This document shows, in pieces, positions 1-7,440 of a DNA stretch of 17,511 bases (position 1 is the first letter of the stretch; the number at the start of each line of letters is the position of its first letter). The notes beneath the pieces are model-generated. The model did no database searches. It worked only from the letters and a program-made list of their open reading frames with translations, and had not been told where the DNA came from. This DNA is from Treponema sp. (lineage in GTDB: Bacteria > Spirochaetota > Spirochaetia > Treponematales > Breznakiellaceae). The position numbers were made by a program, and so were the translations under genes. The stretch spans positions 1-17,511 of the forward strand of contig JAISGE010000051.1 of assembly GCA_031263265.1 (NCBI GenBank), given 5' to 3'.

Positions 1-7
1 TGGTCAT

Positions 8-80
8 AGCTTGTATTTCCTTCTGGTATATGGATTTATGATAATTACTTTATACCATTAAAAAGATCGAAATACAAGCT
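8..80. repeat. Long imperfect inverted repeat (hairpin) at the left edge
   Basis: Bases 8-19 (AGCTTGTATTTC) are perfectly complementary to 69-80. Inside them, 24-30 (TGGTATA) pair with 51-57. The two stems would form one long interrupted hairpin. It lies 17 bases past the stop of the truncated DUF262 gene on the minus strand. There is no T-run after it, so it is a poor intrinsic terminator. It could be the end of a mobile or recombined segment, or an RNA-stabilising hairpin; the sequence alone does not decide. Confidence 0.6.
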
Positions 81-97
81 GTTTCGTTTTTCCTCAA

Positions 98-406
98 TTA
101 AACCGGACAGCAGTGAGCCAATCTATATAAAACAACATATATGAGCATAATAGTGATCAATCGTTGTTGGCCATCAATAATAACAAGTTCCTTAATATTT
201 GCTGATGTATATATATTGTCATGAATATATACAATACTCCCAATAAAATGTACTTCATTGTTATTGGAACCAATGCTCATAATATCGTCTAGCAATTGTT
301 TGCATTGTCCAATAGTCCAATTATAATTTCTTTGATAGACGGGTATAATGAATTGAGTCTTCGGCTGGGATAAAAATTCCTGAATTTTTGAGGAATTTGC
401 GACCAT
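98..406 (-). pseudogene. DUF262 (GmrSD-like) N-terminal fragment
   Basis: The 102-residue product carries the N-terminal signature of DUF262/ParB-like nucleases such as the GmrS half of GmrSD. A segment FIIPVYQRNYNW lies at about residues 19-30 and IDGQQRL at about 77-83. Family members usually run to several hundred residues. Here the frame stops soon after the DGQQR motif, with an unrelated tail (HCCPV), so the rest of the domain and any HNH/DUF1524 part are missing. The start is well supported: AAAGGAGT lies at 413-420 and a strong promoter is just upstream. These proteins act in defence against modified phage DNA or other nucleotide-dependent cleavage; this fragment should lack nuclease function. 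A retained regulatory or antitoxin-like role is conceivable but unsupported. Confidence 0.7.
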
Positions 407-433
407 ATTAATACTCCTTTAATTTATTTATGT

Positions 434-462
434 ATTATACTTATTCTTTTCAAGAATATCAA
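434..462 (-). promoter_or_regulatory. Sigma70-type promoter for the DUF262 fragment
   Basis: Read on the minus strand, TTGATA (457-462) and TATAAT (434-439) are separated by exactly 17 bases. The expected start is near 427, about 20 bases before the ATG and just ahead of the AAAGGAGT ribosome site. This is one of the best promoter matches in the window. Confidence 0.7.
443..457. promoter_or_regulatory. Palindrome inside the promoter spacer, candidate operator
   Basis: ATTCTT-TTC-AAGAAT is a perfect 6-base inverted repeat with a 3-base centre. It fills most of the spacer between the -35 and -10 boxes of the DUF262 promoter and touches the -35. This is where a repressor would block RNA polymerase. 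No regulator gene is next to it within the window. Confidence 0.45.
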
Positions 463-612
463 GGGAAAATTGTGCATAACCCAGGATAAATGCATAGAAT
501 TTACTCATTCTTTGCTACTTTAACTAACTCATTATTTTATAAGGAAATAGGTTGCGGTTGGCCAAAATGTAGCGGAGAAAAACCGTACAAAGGGCGTAGC
601 CTGATCCGCCGG

Positions 613-1485
613 TTAAAACCGTTTGGAAAAAGTAACGGTCATGGTAGAGGATAGCAAGGATTCAAAATCACTGCCATTCAAAAACAGAGCGGTATAGGTA
701 CATCCAACTATAACATTAAGAGACCAGACCTTGTTATGATGTCCTATGGCAAGTTTTGGCATTATTTGGGGAACAAAGAGAACCGTAGTATCGGTATTTA
801 CCCCCATATTAAAACCGGCGGTAAGATTCACGTTACAGAATATATCATGGTTGAATACCCAGGTGTAGGAATATCCCATTGCCGGGCCAAAATAGGTCAA
901 ATGCTGTCTTTCGGAATAGTTTACACGCTCTTCTTCGATTGCATGTATTGAGGTATAAAAAATACCAAAGCCGTACAGAAAACTCCCGCTTGATTCGGTC
1001 TGTCTGTTGATAAGATTATAAACCGATTTCAGTGAATGGCGGGTATTGTTTTGTATCCAACCAGCAAGTATTCCTGCTGATAAAATATCAAAACCAGAGA
1101 CGGAGTATGTATCTTTGCCTCCCTTTTCCTCAGAGTAAAAATTTTTGTACTGACTAAAAAACAGTTCATAATATATTTTCTCATAATATGAATTTATTTG
1201 CAGATTGAAAGAATTATTATTAGGGGTTAAAGGAAGAAGCAAACGTCCGGTACTATTTTTATAGCGGATTCCAAATCCGATTGACCAGGGGCTTTCCGAT
1301 CTATATTGCCGGTCATCTTTTTGCGTAAATTCTACGCTATTAAAATTTCCGTATAAATTAAACGCGAAGTTTTCATTGAATGGGACGATGCTATTTTCAG
1401 CGCATGGCATATCAACGATACCAATACTAAAAATTGCAAGAAAACCTAAATTTAGCAGTACCTGTGCTTTATTTATACGGTTCAT
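613..1485 (-). CDS. DUF4421-family outer-membrane beta-barrel protein
   Basis: The 290-residue protein starts with a signal peptide (short positive N-terminus, hydrophobic segment to about residue 25, then CAEN). After that come alternating aromatic and polar strands and a C-terminus ending in KRF; a final aromatic residue is typical of barrels inserted by the BAM machinery. The pattern RQTESSGSFLYGFGIFYTSI (about 161-180) and the later GYSYTW segment match what I remember of DUF4421, a family of unknown function found mostly in Bacteroidetes and some spirochaetes. The ATG is 6 bases after the stop of the lipoprotein gene, so the two are probably co-transcribed and translationally coupled. 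The family call is from memory; the barrel and secretion calls come from the sequence. Confidence 0.7.
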   Translation of the reverse strand: MNRINKAQVLLNLGFLAIFSIGIVDMPCAENSIVPFNENFAFNLYGNFNSVEFTQKDDRQYRSESPWSIGFGIRYKNSTGRLLLPLTPNNNSFNLQINSYYEKIYYELFFSQYKNFYSEEKGGKDTYSVSGFDILSAGILAGWIQNNTRHSLKSVYNLINRQTESSGSFLYGFGIFYTSIHAIEEERVNYSERQHLTYFGPAMGYSYTWVFNHDIFCNVNLTAGFNMGVNTDTTVLFVPQIMPKLAIGHHNKVWSLNVIVGCTYTALFLNGSDFESLLSSTMTVTFSKRF

Positions 1486-1491
1486 GTCGCT

Positions 1492-4041
1492 TCAAAATGC
1501 CGCTTTTCCCCAGAAAATCAGCGATTTACCGGTCCCTGAGGGATACTGCCTTATTTCAAAATTTTCTCCGTCAAAACTGATCCTCGCTTTTATAGTTTGC
1601 TCATTTTCTTTGATAAAAGGCTTAAGTATAGTATCAATAATATCCTGCTCAATAGATGAATTTGTTCCAGGGTTGATATAAATGATACAGTCAAGCTGTA
1701 TTCTTTTTTCTTTCGGATTTTTACCGTTACGGGAATAGATTGTTCTAGGGCTTTTCAGGGGATCAATAAAAATTGAAAAACTTTTATCTAGCACTGCGGA
1801 ATCTACCGAGTTCCCCATGGAAAAAGGCCAGCCAAAAAGATCAGGTTCTGCCCCCGTCCTTATGAATGATAAAACCGCAGGTCTTGTCATCCTTGGACGT
1901 GTATCAGAACTAAAGAAGGTTCCTGATATGATATGAGGTAGACCGGCAATATCCCAATAATCAGCGGTATTTTCAGAATACCTGAACGAGGAAGCAATTT
2001 CCGCCACATCGGTAATGTTTGACGATGTTTCAGAAAATTCTTTTTTCAGTTCCTTATAATAGAGCAGTCTTACTTCCAGCAGCTCAATAATTTTTTCATA
2101 TACCCAAATACGGATATTGGAAATGGTATTTATATAAGAACTGTTTTCTAAAACAATCCTATCGCCAAAACTGGTAATCGTACGGATTTTCGGCACATCA
2201 ATAAAACGTAGCGGGGTGATAAGATAATGGAGGGGTATATAACCGGCATTAAACTTGAATGCGGTAAGCTGAGACCATTTTAAAGTACGAATCTGATATT
2301 TCAATTCATCACGAAACGTTTTGTTTAATTCGATTTTTTGCTCTAATTCTCGATATGATATTACGGCTTGGTTGCCCGTTGCGAGTTCAGGCCAGTAGTA
2401 GCGCTGTATTTCTTCAAAATTTTCAACAAGACGGATCTGTAGAAATTCAGAATATTGATTGGATAGTTCCCCATCGGTTAAAAACAGCACGGAATTCGTG
2501 TTGCTGGTTTCACGCATAAAAAGATAGTGATCCGATGCAGCCATGGTATACTGCAAGAACTTTCTGTTGTTTTTTTCGTATTTTTGCGTAAGCCGTGCAG
2601 TAAACTCCACGGAAAGCCCGTCAAAGGCGTTCTCAGGAATTTCCAGGGTAACCAGAAACATTTTAGGTGAACCGGTTCTTCCCGGTAGATAATTCCGCTT
2701 AAGATAGGTCCACATTTCCAGAGGATACAGTTTCAGTATACAGGTTTCATCCCGCCAGGTTATATAAAAATCGCATTCTCCCTCAAGAATATTGAAATTG
2801 GGGATTATATATTCCCATTCTTGTTCCTTTTTGTCGCCATTCCAGTAGTAACCACTATAGGATTTATCCAAAGATGGCCCCCGTTCAAGCTGCGAGTTAA
2901 TAGACTTTGAGGGGGGCAAAATCGCGTCATCACCAAAATACAGCGGAACCGGTTTGAAATTCCAGATATCATCAAAAATAGCTTTGGTCCAGTATCCGGT
3001 TTTGCCTGATTCATTTAAACCGGCAACCCGGAGTTCCCTTGCTTCATTGCCCTGACCGTTTTGTAGAATCGTAATGTGCCTTGAGATTACCGCTTTTCCG
3101 GTAAGCGGAATAGGGGGCTGGGGACGCCACCCTTCTGCCGGGAGTCCCCATTCATTCAAGTTGGAAAAATAGTTCGTACCCGGCAAATCTGATTGATAGG
3201 GAGTGTAGGTATACTTAAAGAGCATGGGGTCGCAGCCGACGGTATCAAAGTCCGCAAGGCGGGTATACATTTCACCTGCTTCGTTTATGACGAACATGGT
3301 TGACGCACTCGCCGCTAGAGAGACTGCCTTGAAAGCACCCCGTTCAGGGCCAAGGTAATTCCGGGAAAAGTCAGGGGGAAGCCCTGTGTCGGCGTAACAG
3401 ATTTCCTGACCGTCTTCTAAAAGCACATAGGTGGTAACAATTTCCATCGTACCGTTGTGGTGCTGATTGCCGAAAGGGTCTTCGTAATACAGAACATGGG
3501 CGTTTCGTTTTCCCAAAGCCCAGGAACGATTGCTCCCTGTACGCCGGTCAAGAAAAAGCTGTTCTTGACTGGGCCAACCTTGACGGTCAAGCCACACACC
3601 GCTTTTATGGGCGATGGTTCGGTCAAAACAGTAGCGGTAAAAGCCGCCTTCATTAGACAGAGCAACAAGTTCATCGGCATCAGCGGATATTTCAACAATT
3701 TTTTTTGGTTTGTTAAACGTAATTTTCCAAGGATCATGGGGAAGTCCGGTTTTGGTAAACAGCGTCCAGTTGACCGGCTCCTGTTCGCTGTCTAGGCTTT
3801 TATACCATATCAATCCATCCTTGAGAATATAATAGTGGTAGGCATTAAAAGTTTGGGTACGTGTTTTAATATACACCGCTTTGGGAAAGATGCCGTTTAT
3901 ATCCTCGGTATTAGGTGATACCTCAATGGATTGCAGTCCGGTTTTGTAGGATCCATCACCCAGGTATATTGCCTTTGATAAGGCGCATGAACCTAACATC
4001 ATGGAGACGAGGAGCGCCATTATCCTTGTTGCCTTACTCAT
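1492..4041 (-). CDS. Large putative lipoprotein, beta-propeller-like N-terminal half
   Basis: Starting at 4041, the product is 849 residues. A frame extending 18 codons further upstream exists, but the ATG at 4041 has GAGG 8 bases before it and yields a clean lipoprotein signal: positive start, hydrophobic run, then LGSC with Cys19 as the lipidated residue. The N-terminal half holds recurring units with a GLP or GWP turn (about residues 98-101, 155-157, 219-222 and 298-301), each near sensor-like strands such as LVALSNEGGFYRY and MFVINEAGEMYTR. That resembles blades of a beta-propeller (RCC1/WD-like), but I cannot name the family. The C-terminal half has long charged helices (about 540-700) and no recognised motif. 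It is first in an operon with the DUF4421 barrel gene, suggesting a joint envelope role. Confidence 0.75.
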   Translation of the reverse strand: MSKATRIMALLVSMMLGSCALSKAIYLGDGSYKTGLQSIEVSPNTEDINGIFPKAVYIKTRTQTFNAYHYYILKDGLIWYKSLDSEQEPVNWTLFTKTGLPHDPWKITFNKPKKIVEISADADELVALSNEGGFYRYCFDRTIAHKSGVWLDRQGWPSQEQLFLDRRTGSNRSWALGKRNAHVLYYEDPFGNQHHNGTMEIVTTYVLLEDGQEICYADTGLPPDFSRNYLGPERGAFKAVSLAASASTMFVINEAGEMYTRLADFDTVGCDPMLFKYTYTPYQSDLPGTNYFSNLNEWGLPAEGWRPQPPIPLTGKAVISRHITILQNGQGNEARELRVAGLNESGKTGYWTKAIFDDIWNFKPVPLYFGDDAILPPSKSINSQLERGPSLDKSYSGYYWNGDKKEQEWEYIIPNFNILEGECDFYITWRDETCILKLYPLEMWTYLKRNYLPGRTGSPKMFLVTLEIPENAFDGLSVEFTARLTQKYEKNNRKFLQYTMAASDHYLFMRETSNTNSVLFLTDGELSNQYSEFLQIRLVENFEEIQRYYWPELATGNQAVISYRELEQKIELNKTFRDELKYQIRTLKWSQLTAFKFNAGYIPLHYLITPLRFIDVPKIRTITSFGDRIVLENSSYINTISNIRIWVYEKIIELLEVRLLYYKELKKEFSETSSNITDVAEIASSFRYSENTADYWDIAGLPHIISGTFFSSDTRPRMTRPAVLSFIRTGAEPDLFGWPFSMGNSVDSAVLDKSFSIFIDPLKSPRTIYSRNGKNPKEKRIQLDCIIYINPGTNSSIEQDIIDTILKPFIKENEQTIKARISFDGENFEIRQYPSGTGKSLIFWGKAAF

Positions 4042-4159
4042 TTTAGTTTCCTCAAAATAAAGATAGGGCGGAAAGGTAAAATCAAAATAAACCAAAGGTA
4101 AACAAATTATTACATTTTTCGTGTTTGTTCTTCATTTGGCGGATTTGTCCCCTGTTTTC

Positions 4160-4189
4160 ATTATATCTCATTTTTATCATACGCGTCAA
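4160..4189 (-). promoter_or_regulatory. Promoter of the lipoprotein/DUF4421 operon
   Basis: On the minus strand TTGACG (4184-4189) and TATAAT (4160-4165) are 18 bases apart. Transcription would begin near 4153, leaving a leader of about 110 bases before the ATG at 4041. No riboswitch or leader peptide was recognised in that leader. Confidence 0.65.
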
Positions 4190-4199
4190 CACGAATTTT

Positions 4200-4223
4200 A
4201 GGCAATCCTGTTATGGACTGCCT
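4200..4223 (-). terminator. Hairpin directly after the CDP-alcohol transferase stop
   Basis: AGGCA (4200-4204) pairs with TGCCT (4219-4223), with three more pairs (TCC/GGA) inside after one mismatch and a 6-base loop. It begins 2 bases past the stop codon at 4226-4228. Only AAAATTC follows on the minus strand, so it is a weak intrinsic terminator at best. It lies upstream of the lipoprotein operon promoter and would help separate the two transcripts. Confidence 0.4.
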
Positions 4224-4225
4224 AT

Positions 4226-4798
4226 TTATATTTTTTTATATTTCATTGTATATAGTATTCTATTAAAACATGATATTATCAGCATTACCGTAACTATATA
4301 AACAAGTACATTCATTACTGTTTTATAATTAAGTATGATACATCTAAATACAAATACCCCGGGCAGTAACATCACCATCGAAACTGATATTTTCCCTAGT
4401 TTATCAAAAAAAAGTATACGTGCGGTTTTTTGCTTGTTTTTTATTAATTTTGACGTTATCATAAATTCAATTAATTTCAATAACATAATAAAAATAAACC
4501 ACACCGGAATAATCTTAAAATAGGCAAAGACCGCCAGGGACAAAATTGTATATAATGTATCTGAAATAATATCCAATTTCGCCCCTGTATCCGATGTACA
4601 TTTTAATTTTCTTGCCAAATAGCCGTCGGCAAGATCTGATAGTATTATGGTGAAAAAGGTAATTAATAGAAATAAGTTTTTTGTACATTCATAAACAAAA
4701 ATATCATGAATAATAACTATAAAAGGCAAAACAAGCACTATTCTTAGTAAAGATAAACCATTGGGAACATTTTTATAAGAAAAACGTCTATTATTCAC
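4226..4798 (-). CDS. CDP-alcohol phosphatidyltransferase family protein
   Basis: The 190-residue membrane protein has the full catalytic signature of the family: D55-x2-D58-G59-x2-A62-R63-x8-G72-x3-D76-x3-D80. The four Asp residues bind the metal that activates the CDP-linked lipid. Several hydrophobic helices follow, and the length fits PgsA-like enzymes, which join an alcohol such as glycerol phosphate to CDP-diacylglycerol at the inner membrane. The substrate cannot be told, so no symbol is given. The start is GTG: GGAGG lies 13 bases upstream, a little far, and no nearer in-frame start exists. The gene is much more AT-rich than the genes to its right, which may point to separate origin. 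A 15-base inverted-repeat element lies just upstream. Confidence 0.85.
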   Translation of the reverse strand: MNNRRFSYKNVPNGLSLLRIVLVLPFIVIIHDIFVYECTKNLFLLITFFTIILSDLADGYLARKLKCTSDTGAKLDIISDTLYTILSLAVFAYFKIIPVWFIFIMLLKLIEFMITSKLIKNKQKTARILFFDKLGKISVSMVMLLPGVFVFRCIILNYKTVMNVLVYIVTVMLIISCFNRILYTMKYKKI

Positions 4799-4848
4799 TG
4801 TTTTCTCATTTCCTCCACATAATGTTTCTATATATTACCCTATAGAAC

Positions 4849-4923
4849 GTGAGTTCGATGGAAGCCTTCCCGGGGTAATCCAAGCTAATCTAAGCCTGGT
4901 TCCCGGTATTCCATCGAACTCAC
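4849..4923. repeat. 75-base element with perfect 15-base inverted ends
   Basis: GTGAGTTCGATGGAA (4849-4863) is the exact reverse complement of 4909-4923. The 45-base interior holds two related segments, AAGCCTTCCCGG (about 4862-4873) and AAGCCTGGTTCCCGG (about 4892-4906). No T-run follows on either strand. It sits between two minus-strand genes. A REP/MITE-like dispersed palindrome is the most likely explanation, or an RNA hairpin protecting the upstream mRNA. Confidence 0.65.
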
Positions 4924-4975
4924 AAGAAGTAGGAACGAAGGGACGTATAACAAACCGCGCCGCACTCACTACGCC

Positions 4976-5002
4976 CACCGCAGGTGCGCTCACCGCAGGT
5001 GC
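4976..5002. repeat. Short GC-rich tandem repeat at the end of the DUF554 gene
   Basis: CACCGCAGGTGC occurs at 4976-4987 and again at 4991-5002, with a 15-base period. Each copy contains the small palindrome CACC-GCA-GGTG. The second copy reaches the first base of the DUF554 stop codon (5002-5004), so the repeat abuts and just touches the gene end. Confidence 0.6.
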
Positions 5003-5679
5003 TATCCTGCTATTCCCAGGTAGACCCAGGGAATAAAAATAGCCGGGATGAGATTGGCTACTCTGATTTCTTTGATTCCCAAGAAGTTGTACCCAATAGC
5101 CGCCACCAAGAGGCTGCCCACCGCAGCCATCTCCCGGATAATGTCAGGGCTTAGGTAATCCTTGATCGCACTGGCAGCAAGACTTATGCTTCCCTGGTAG
5201 ATAAAAACCGGTAACGCGGAAAAGACCACCCCAACGCCCATAGATGCGCCGAAGATCAGAGAGATAGAACCATCCAGGATAGACTTGGCAAAAAGGGTCT
5301 CATGGTTACCCATAAGCCCGCTCTGCATGGAACCGACAATAGCCATGGATCCGGTACAAAACAGGATGCTGGCAGACACAAAGCCTTTGGAAAAGGCACC
5401 TCCCTGCATGCCCAGCCGGGCTTCTGCCCAGATGCCAAACCGGTTCATCAGCTTGTCCAGGTTGATAAGCTCCCCAATTACTGCCCCGCCGACCATACTC
5501 ATGATGAGCAGCAGGACCCGTTGATTATCCAAGGCTCCCTTGATCCCTACAAAAATGATCGAAAGACCAATGGCCTTTTTGATGAGTTCCTCAAACCGTT
5601 CTGGGATCCCTCGAATGATAAAACACCCTGCCAGTGCACATACCACAATCGCAAGCCCATTCACTACCGGTCCCAGCAT
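5002..5679 (-). CDS. DUF554 family membrane protein (YqgA-like)
   Basis: The 225-residue protein is almost entirely hydrophobic, with about six or seven membrane segments. It starts MLGPVVNGLAIVVCALAG and contains a Gly-rich region with FCTGSMAIVGSMQSG at about 107-121, which I recognise from the DUF554/YqgA family. That family is a predicted inner-membrane transporter or channel of unknown substrate. The ATG has GGAG 6 bases upstream. The gene begins 25 bases after the aldo/keto reductase stop and is likely in the same transcript. Its role is not known. Confidence 0.85.
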   Translation of the reverse strand: MLGPVVNGLAIVVCALAGCFIIRGIPERFEELIKKAIGLSIIFVGIKGALDNQRVLLLIMSMVGGAVIGELINLDKLMNRFGIWAEARLGMQGGAFSKGFVSASILFCTGSMAIVGSMQSGLMGNHETLFAKSILDGSISLIFGASMGVGVVFSALPVFIYQGSISLAASAIKDYLSPDIIREMAAVGSLLVAAIGYNFLGIKEIRVANLIPAIFIPWVYLGIAG

Positions 5680-5704
5680 ACCCGCTCCTTTCCATTCTGT
5701 GCAT

Positions 5705-6625
5705 TTACGGCAGGATATTCCCCGCAGCGAGATACAACTCGTACCATTCTTCCCGGGATAGGGTCAGGTCCGCAGCCTTTACACAGTCCTTGAGGCGTTC
5801 CACCTTCATGGTACCGGTTATCGGCTGCATCTGCGCGGGGTGCCTTAGCAGCCAGGCCAAGGCAATGGTGGTATCAGAGACCCCGTATTTTTGGGCGATC
5901 TCCTGAATCTTTTGATTGAGCGTAGGAAATTGGGGATTTCCCAAAAACACCCCCTCAAATACGCCGTATTGGAAGGGAGACCAGGTTTGGACGGTGATAT
6001 CCTTGAGACGGCAAAAATCAAACACTGAACCATCCCGGTTGATCGCCGCATCGTCAAGCGTATTCACATGCAGTCCCTGCGATATAAGGCTTGCATTAGC
6101 CAGGCTGAGTTGCAACTGATTGATGATAATGGGCTGCTTGACGTATTTTTGCAGCAACTGTATTTGCAGGGAGTTCTGATTGGATACACCGAAATAGCGA
6201 ACCTTACCGCTACTCTGGAGTATGCCGAAAGCCTCGGCTACTTCTTCAGGCTCCATTAACGCGTCGGGGCGGTGCAGTAAGAGCACATCCAGGTAATCGG
6301 TCTTGAGCCTTTGTAAACTTGCATCCACGGAACTGAGAATATGGGCTTTGGAAAAATCAAAGCCGATCCCCGGTCTGATACCGCACTTGGATTGGACTTG
6401 TATGGTTTCCCGAATCCTTGGGTTCATGCCAATGGCTTCGGCAAAAATGGTTTCACAGAGACCAGCTCCGTAAATATCCGCGTGATCAAAGAACCGGGCT
6501 CCCATATCCAGAGCAGATTTGACAAACCGTTCCGCTTCGGTCTTGGTTAGGTTGTTGATACGCATACAACCGACCACGATAACCGGTGCTTGCAATCCTG
6601 ATCGTCCTACTGTAATAGTTCTCAT
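5705..6625 (-). CDS. Aldo/keto reductase
   Basis: A cytosolic NADPH-type oxidoreductase of 306 residues, the normal length for the family. The catalytic tetrad is visible: D47 in FFDHAD, Y52 in IYG, K80 in QSKCG and H118 in LLLHRPD. Late in the protein, WSPFQYG and ITGTMKVERL match the cofactor-binding regions of the YdhF-like branch. The physiological substrate cannot be inferred. The ATG is preceded by AAGGAG at 6634-6639, 8 bases away. It is the first gene of a pair with the DUF554 membrane protein. A 14-base sequence shared with the region before the Rrf2 gene lies just upstream (6639-6652). Confidence 0.92.
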   Translation of the reverse strand: MRTITVGRSGLQAPVIVVGCMRINNLTKTEAERFVKSALDMGARFFDHADIYGAGLCETIFAEAIGMNPRIRETIQVQSKCGIRPGIGFDFSKAHILSSVDASLQRLKTDYLDVLLLHRPDALMEPEEVAEAFGILQSSGKVRYFGVSNQNSLQIQLLQKYVKQPIIINQLQLSLANASLISQGLHVNTLDDAAINRDGSVFDFCRLKDITVQTWSPFQYGVFEGVFLGNPQFPTLNQKIQEIAQKYGVSDTTIALAWLLRHPAQMQPITGTMKVERLKDCVKAADLTLSREEWYELYLAAGNILP

Positions 6626-6638
6626 TCAGCATACTCCT

Positions 6639-6652
6639 TAGTCATGTATGAA
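6639..6652. promoter_or_regulatory. Dyad box upstream of the aldo/keto reductase, also before the Rrf2 gene
   Basis: TAGTCATGTATGAA at 6639-6652 is identical to 8906-8919. Its core TCAT-GT-ATGA has dyad symmetry. Here it adjoins the ribosome-binding site of the aldo/keto reductase; the other copy is in the leader of the Rrf2-type regulator. A shared operator is possible, but one repeated 14-mer can occur by chance in a window this size. Confidence 0.3.
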
Positions 6653-6675
6653 CCGTACTGTAGCTGATAAAGTAA

Positions 6676-6705
6676 GCCTTAGGTCAAGAGGCCCGCACGT
6701 AAGGC
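6676..6705 (-). terminator. Weak hairpin after pspA
   Basis: GCCTTA (6676-6681) pairs with TAAGGC (6700-6705) around an 18-base loop, just past the pspA stop at 6710. There is no clear T-run, so termination is uncertain. A loose promoter candidate for the next operon overlaps it: TTGACC at 6682-6687 and TACAGT at 6657-6662 on the minus strand, with a long 19-base spacer. Confidence 0.25.
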
Positions 6706-6709
6706 CGGT

Positions 6710-7402
6710 TTAGGTTTTATCCGGTAGGGCGTTCATCTTTTGTTTTAATTCCAAGAGCATCGCATCCGCGGAATGATTTGAATGCTCCAATTCTGCAAAG
6801 CGCTTGTCCAAATCGGAGTTACTGGTATAATCCTCAAGTTCTACCGCAGCCTCGGCTTGGGCTTCCATCTGGTCTACCTTGGCCGCCATACGATCAAAGG
6901 CATCAAACGCGGTTTTGTTACCGGATATGCTGGACATGGTGCTCTGTATCTTCTGCTGCGCTTCTGCCCGTTTCGCCCGGGCAATGAGCAAGTTCTTCTT
7001 GCGTTGCGCCTCTTCAATCTTGTTTTGCAGTTCCCGAAGGGATTCCTTGAGTTTTTCCACCGACGCATGCTGAGCTTCCCATTGCTTTTTATATTCGTTA
7101 TAGGCACTATCATGCTCTTGCTTACGGATCAGCGCTTCTTTTGCTAAGTCGTCCCTCCCTGCCTGCACTGCAAGCATGGCCTTCCGCTCCCAGTCTTGGG
7201 AGAGGGTCTGCTGGTTTTGGGCTTCCCGCTCAAGTTTCTTCTCATCAGCTATTGCTTGGGCCACCGCCTTCTTGGATTCAATCAACTGCTCACTCATATC
7301 AATGAGCAATTGATTGAGCATCTTTTCCGGCTTTTCAGCCTTGCTGATCATATCATTGACATTCGATGAAACGAGGGTTTTAAACCTTGAAAAAATTCCC
7401 AT
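6710..7402 (-). CDS. pspA: PspA/IM30 family phage shock protein
   Basis: The 230-residue protein begins MGIFSRFKTLVSSNVNDMISKAEKPEKML, the usual amphipathic N-terminal helix and early linker of PspA/IM30 (Vipp1) proteins. It is followed by a long coiled coil of Lys, Glu and Gln-rich heptads to about residue 165 and an acidic tail. Such proteins bind the inner face of the cytoplasmic membrane, form large rings or rods, and stabilise damaged membranes. The ATG has AAGGAGC upstream at good spacing. It follows the YbjN-like gene by 38 bases and is likely co-transcribed. No pspB, pspC or pspF gene is present here, and I saw no sigma54-type (-24/-12) site, so control differs from the Escherichia coli system. 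Confidence 0.92.
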   Translation of the reverse strand: MGIFSRFKTLVSSNVNDMISKAEKPEKMLNQLLIDMSEQLIESKKAVAQAIADEKKLEREAQNQQTLSQDWERKAMLAVQAGRDDLAKEALIRKQEHDSAYNEYKKQWEAQHASVEKLKESLRELQNKIEEAQRKKNLLIARAKRAEAQQKIQSTMSSISGNKTAFDAFDRMAAKVDQMEAQAEAAVELEDYTSNSDLDKRFAELEHSNHSADAMLLELKQKMNALPDKT

Positions 7403-7440
7403 TGTTCTAAGCTCCTTCTGGTGCTATGAATGATGTCCTT

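Noticed and set aside
1..20. Resemblance of the first 20 bases to a cloning-vector lacZ primer region
   Set aside because: The match needs gaps after TGGTCATAGC and does not continue, so it is more likely chance than vector sequence.
30..97. A short alternative frame after the DUF262 stop (LLSGLIEEKRNSLYF) as the frameshifted continuation
   Set aside because: It ends after 24 codons and shows no DUF262 motif; real continuation cannot be supported.
593..610. GGCG...CGCC hairpin after the DUF4421 gene as a terminator
   Set aside because: Only four pairs and no T-run directly after it.
4042..4095. Longer start for the lipoprotein, 18 codons upstream
   Set aside because: It would put an acidic aromatic stretch before the lipoprotein signal and lacks a better ribosome site than the ATG at 4041.
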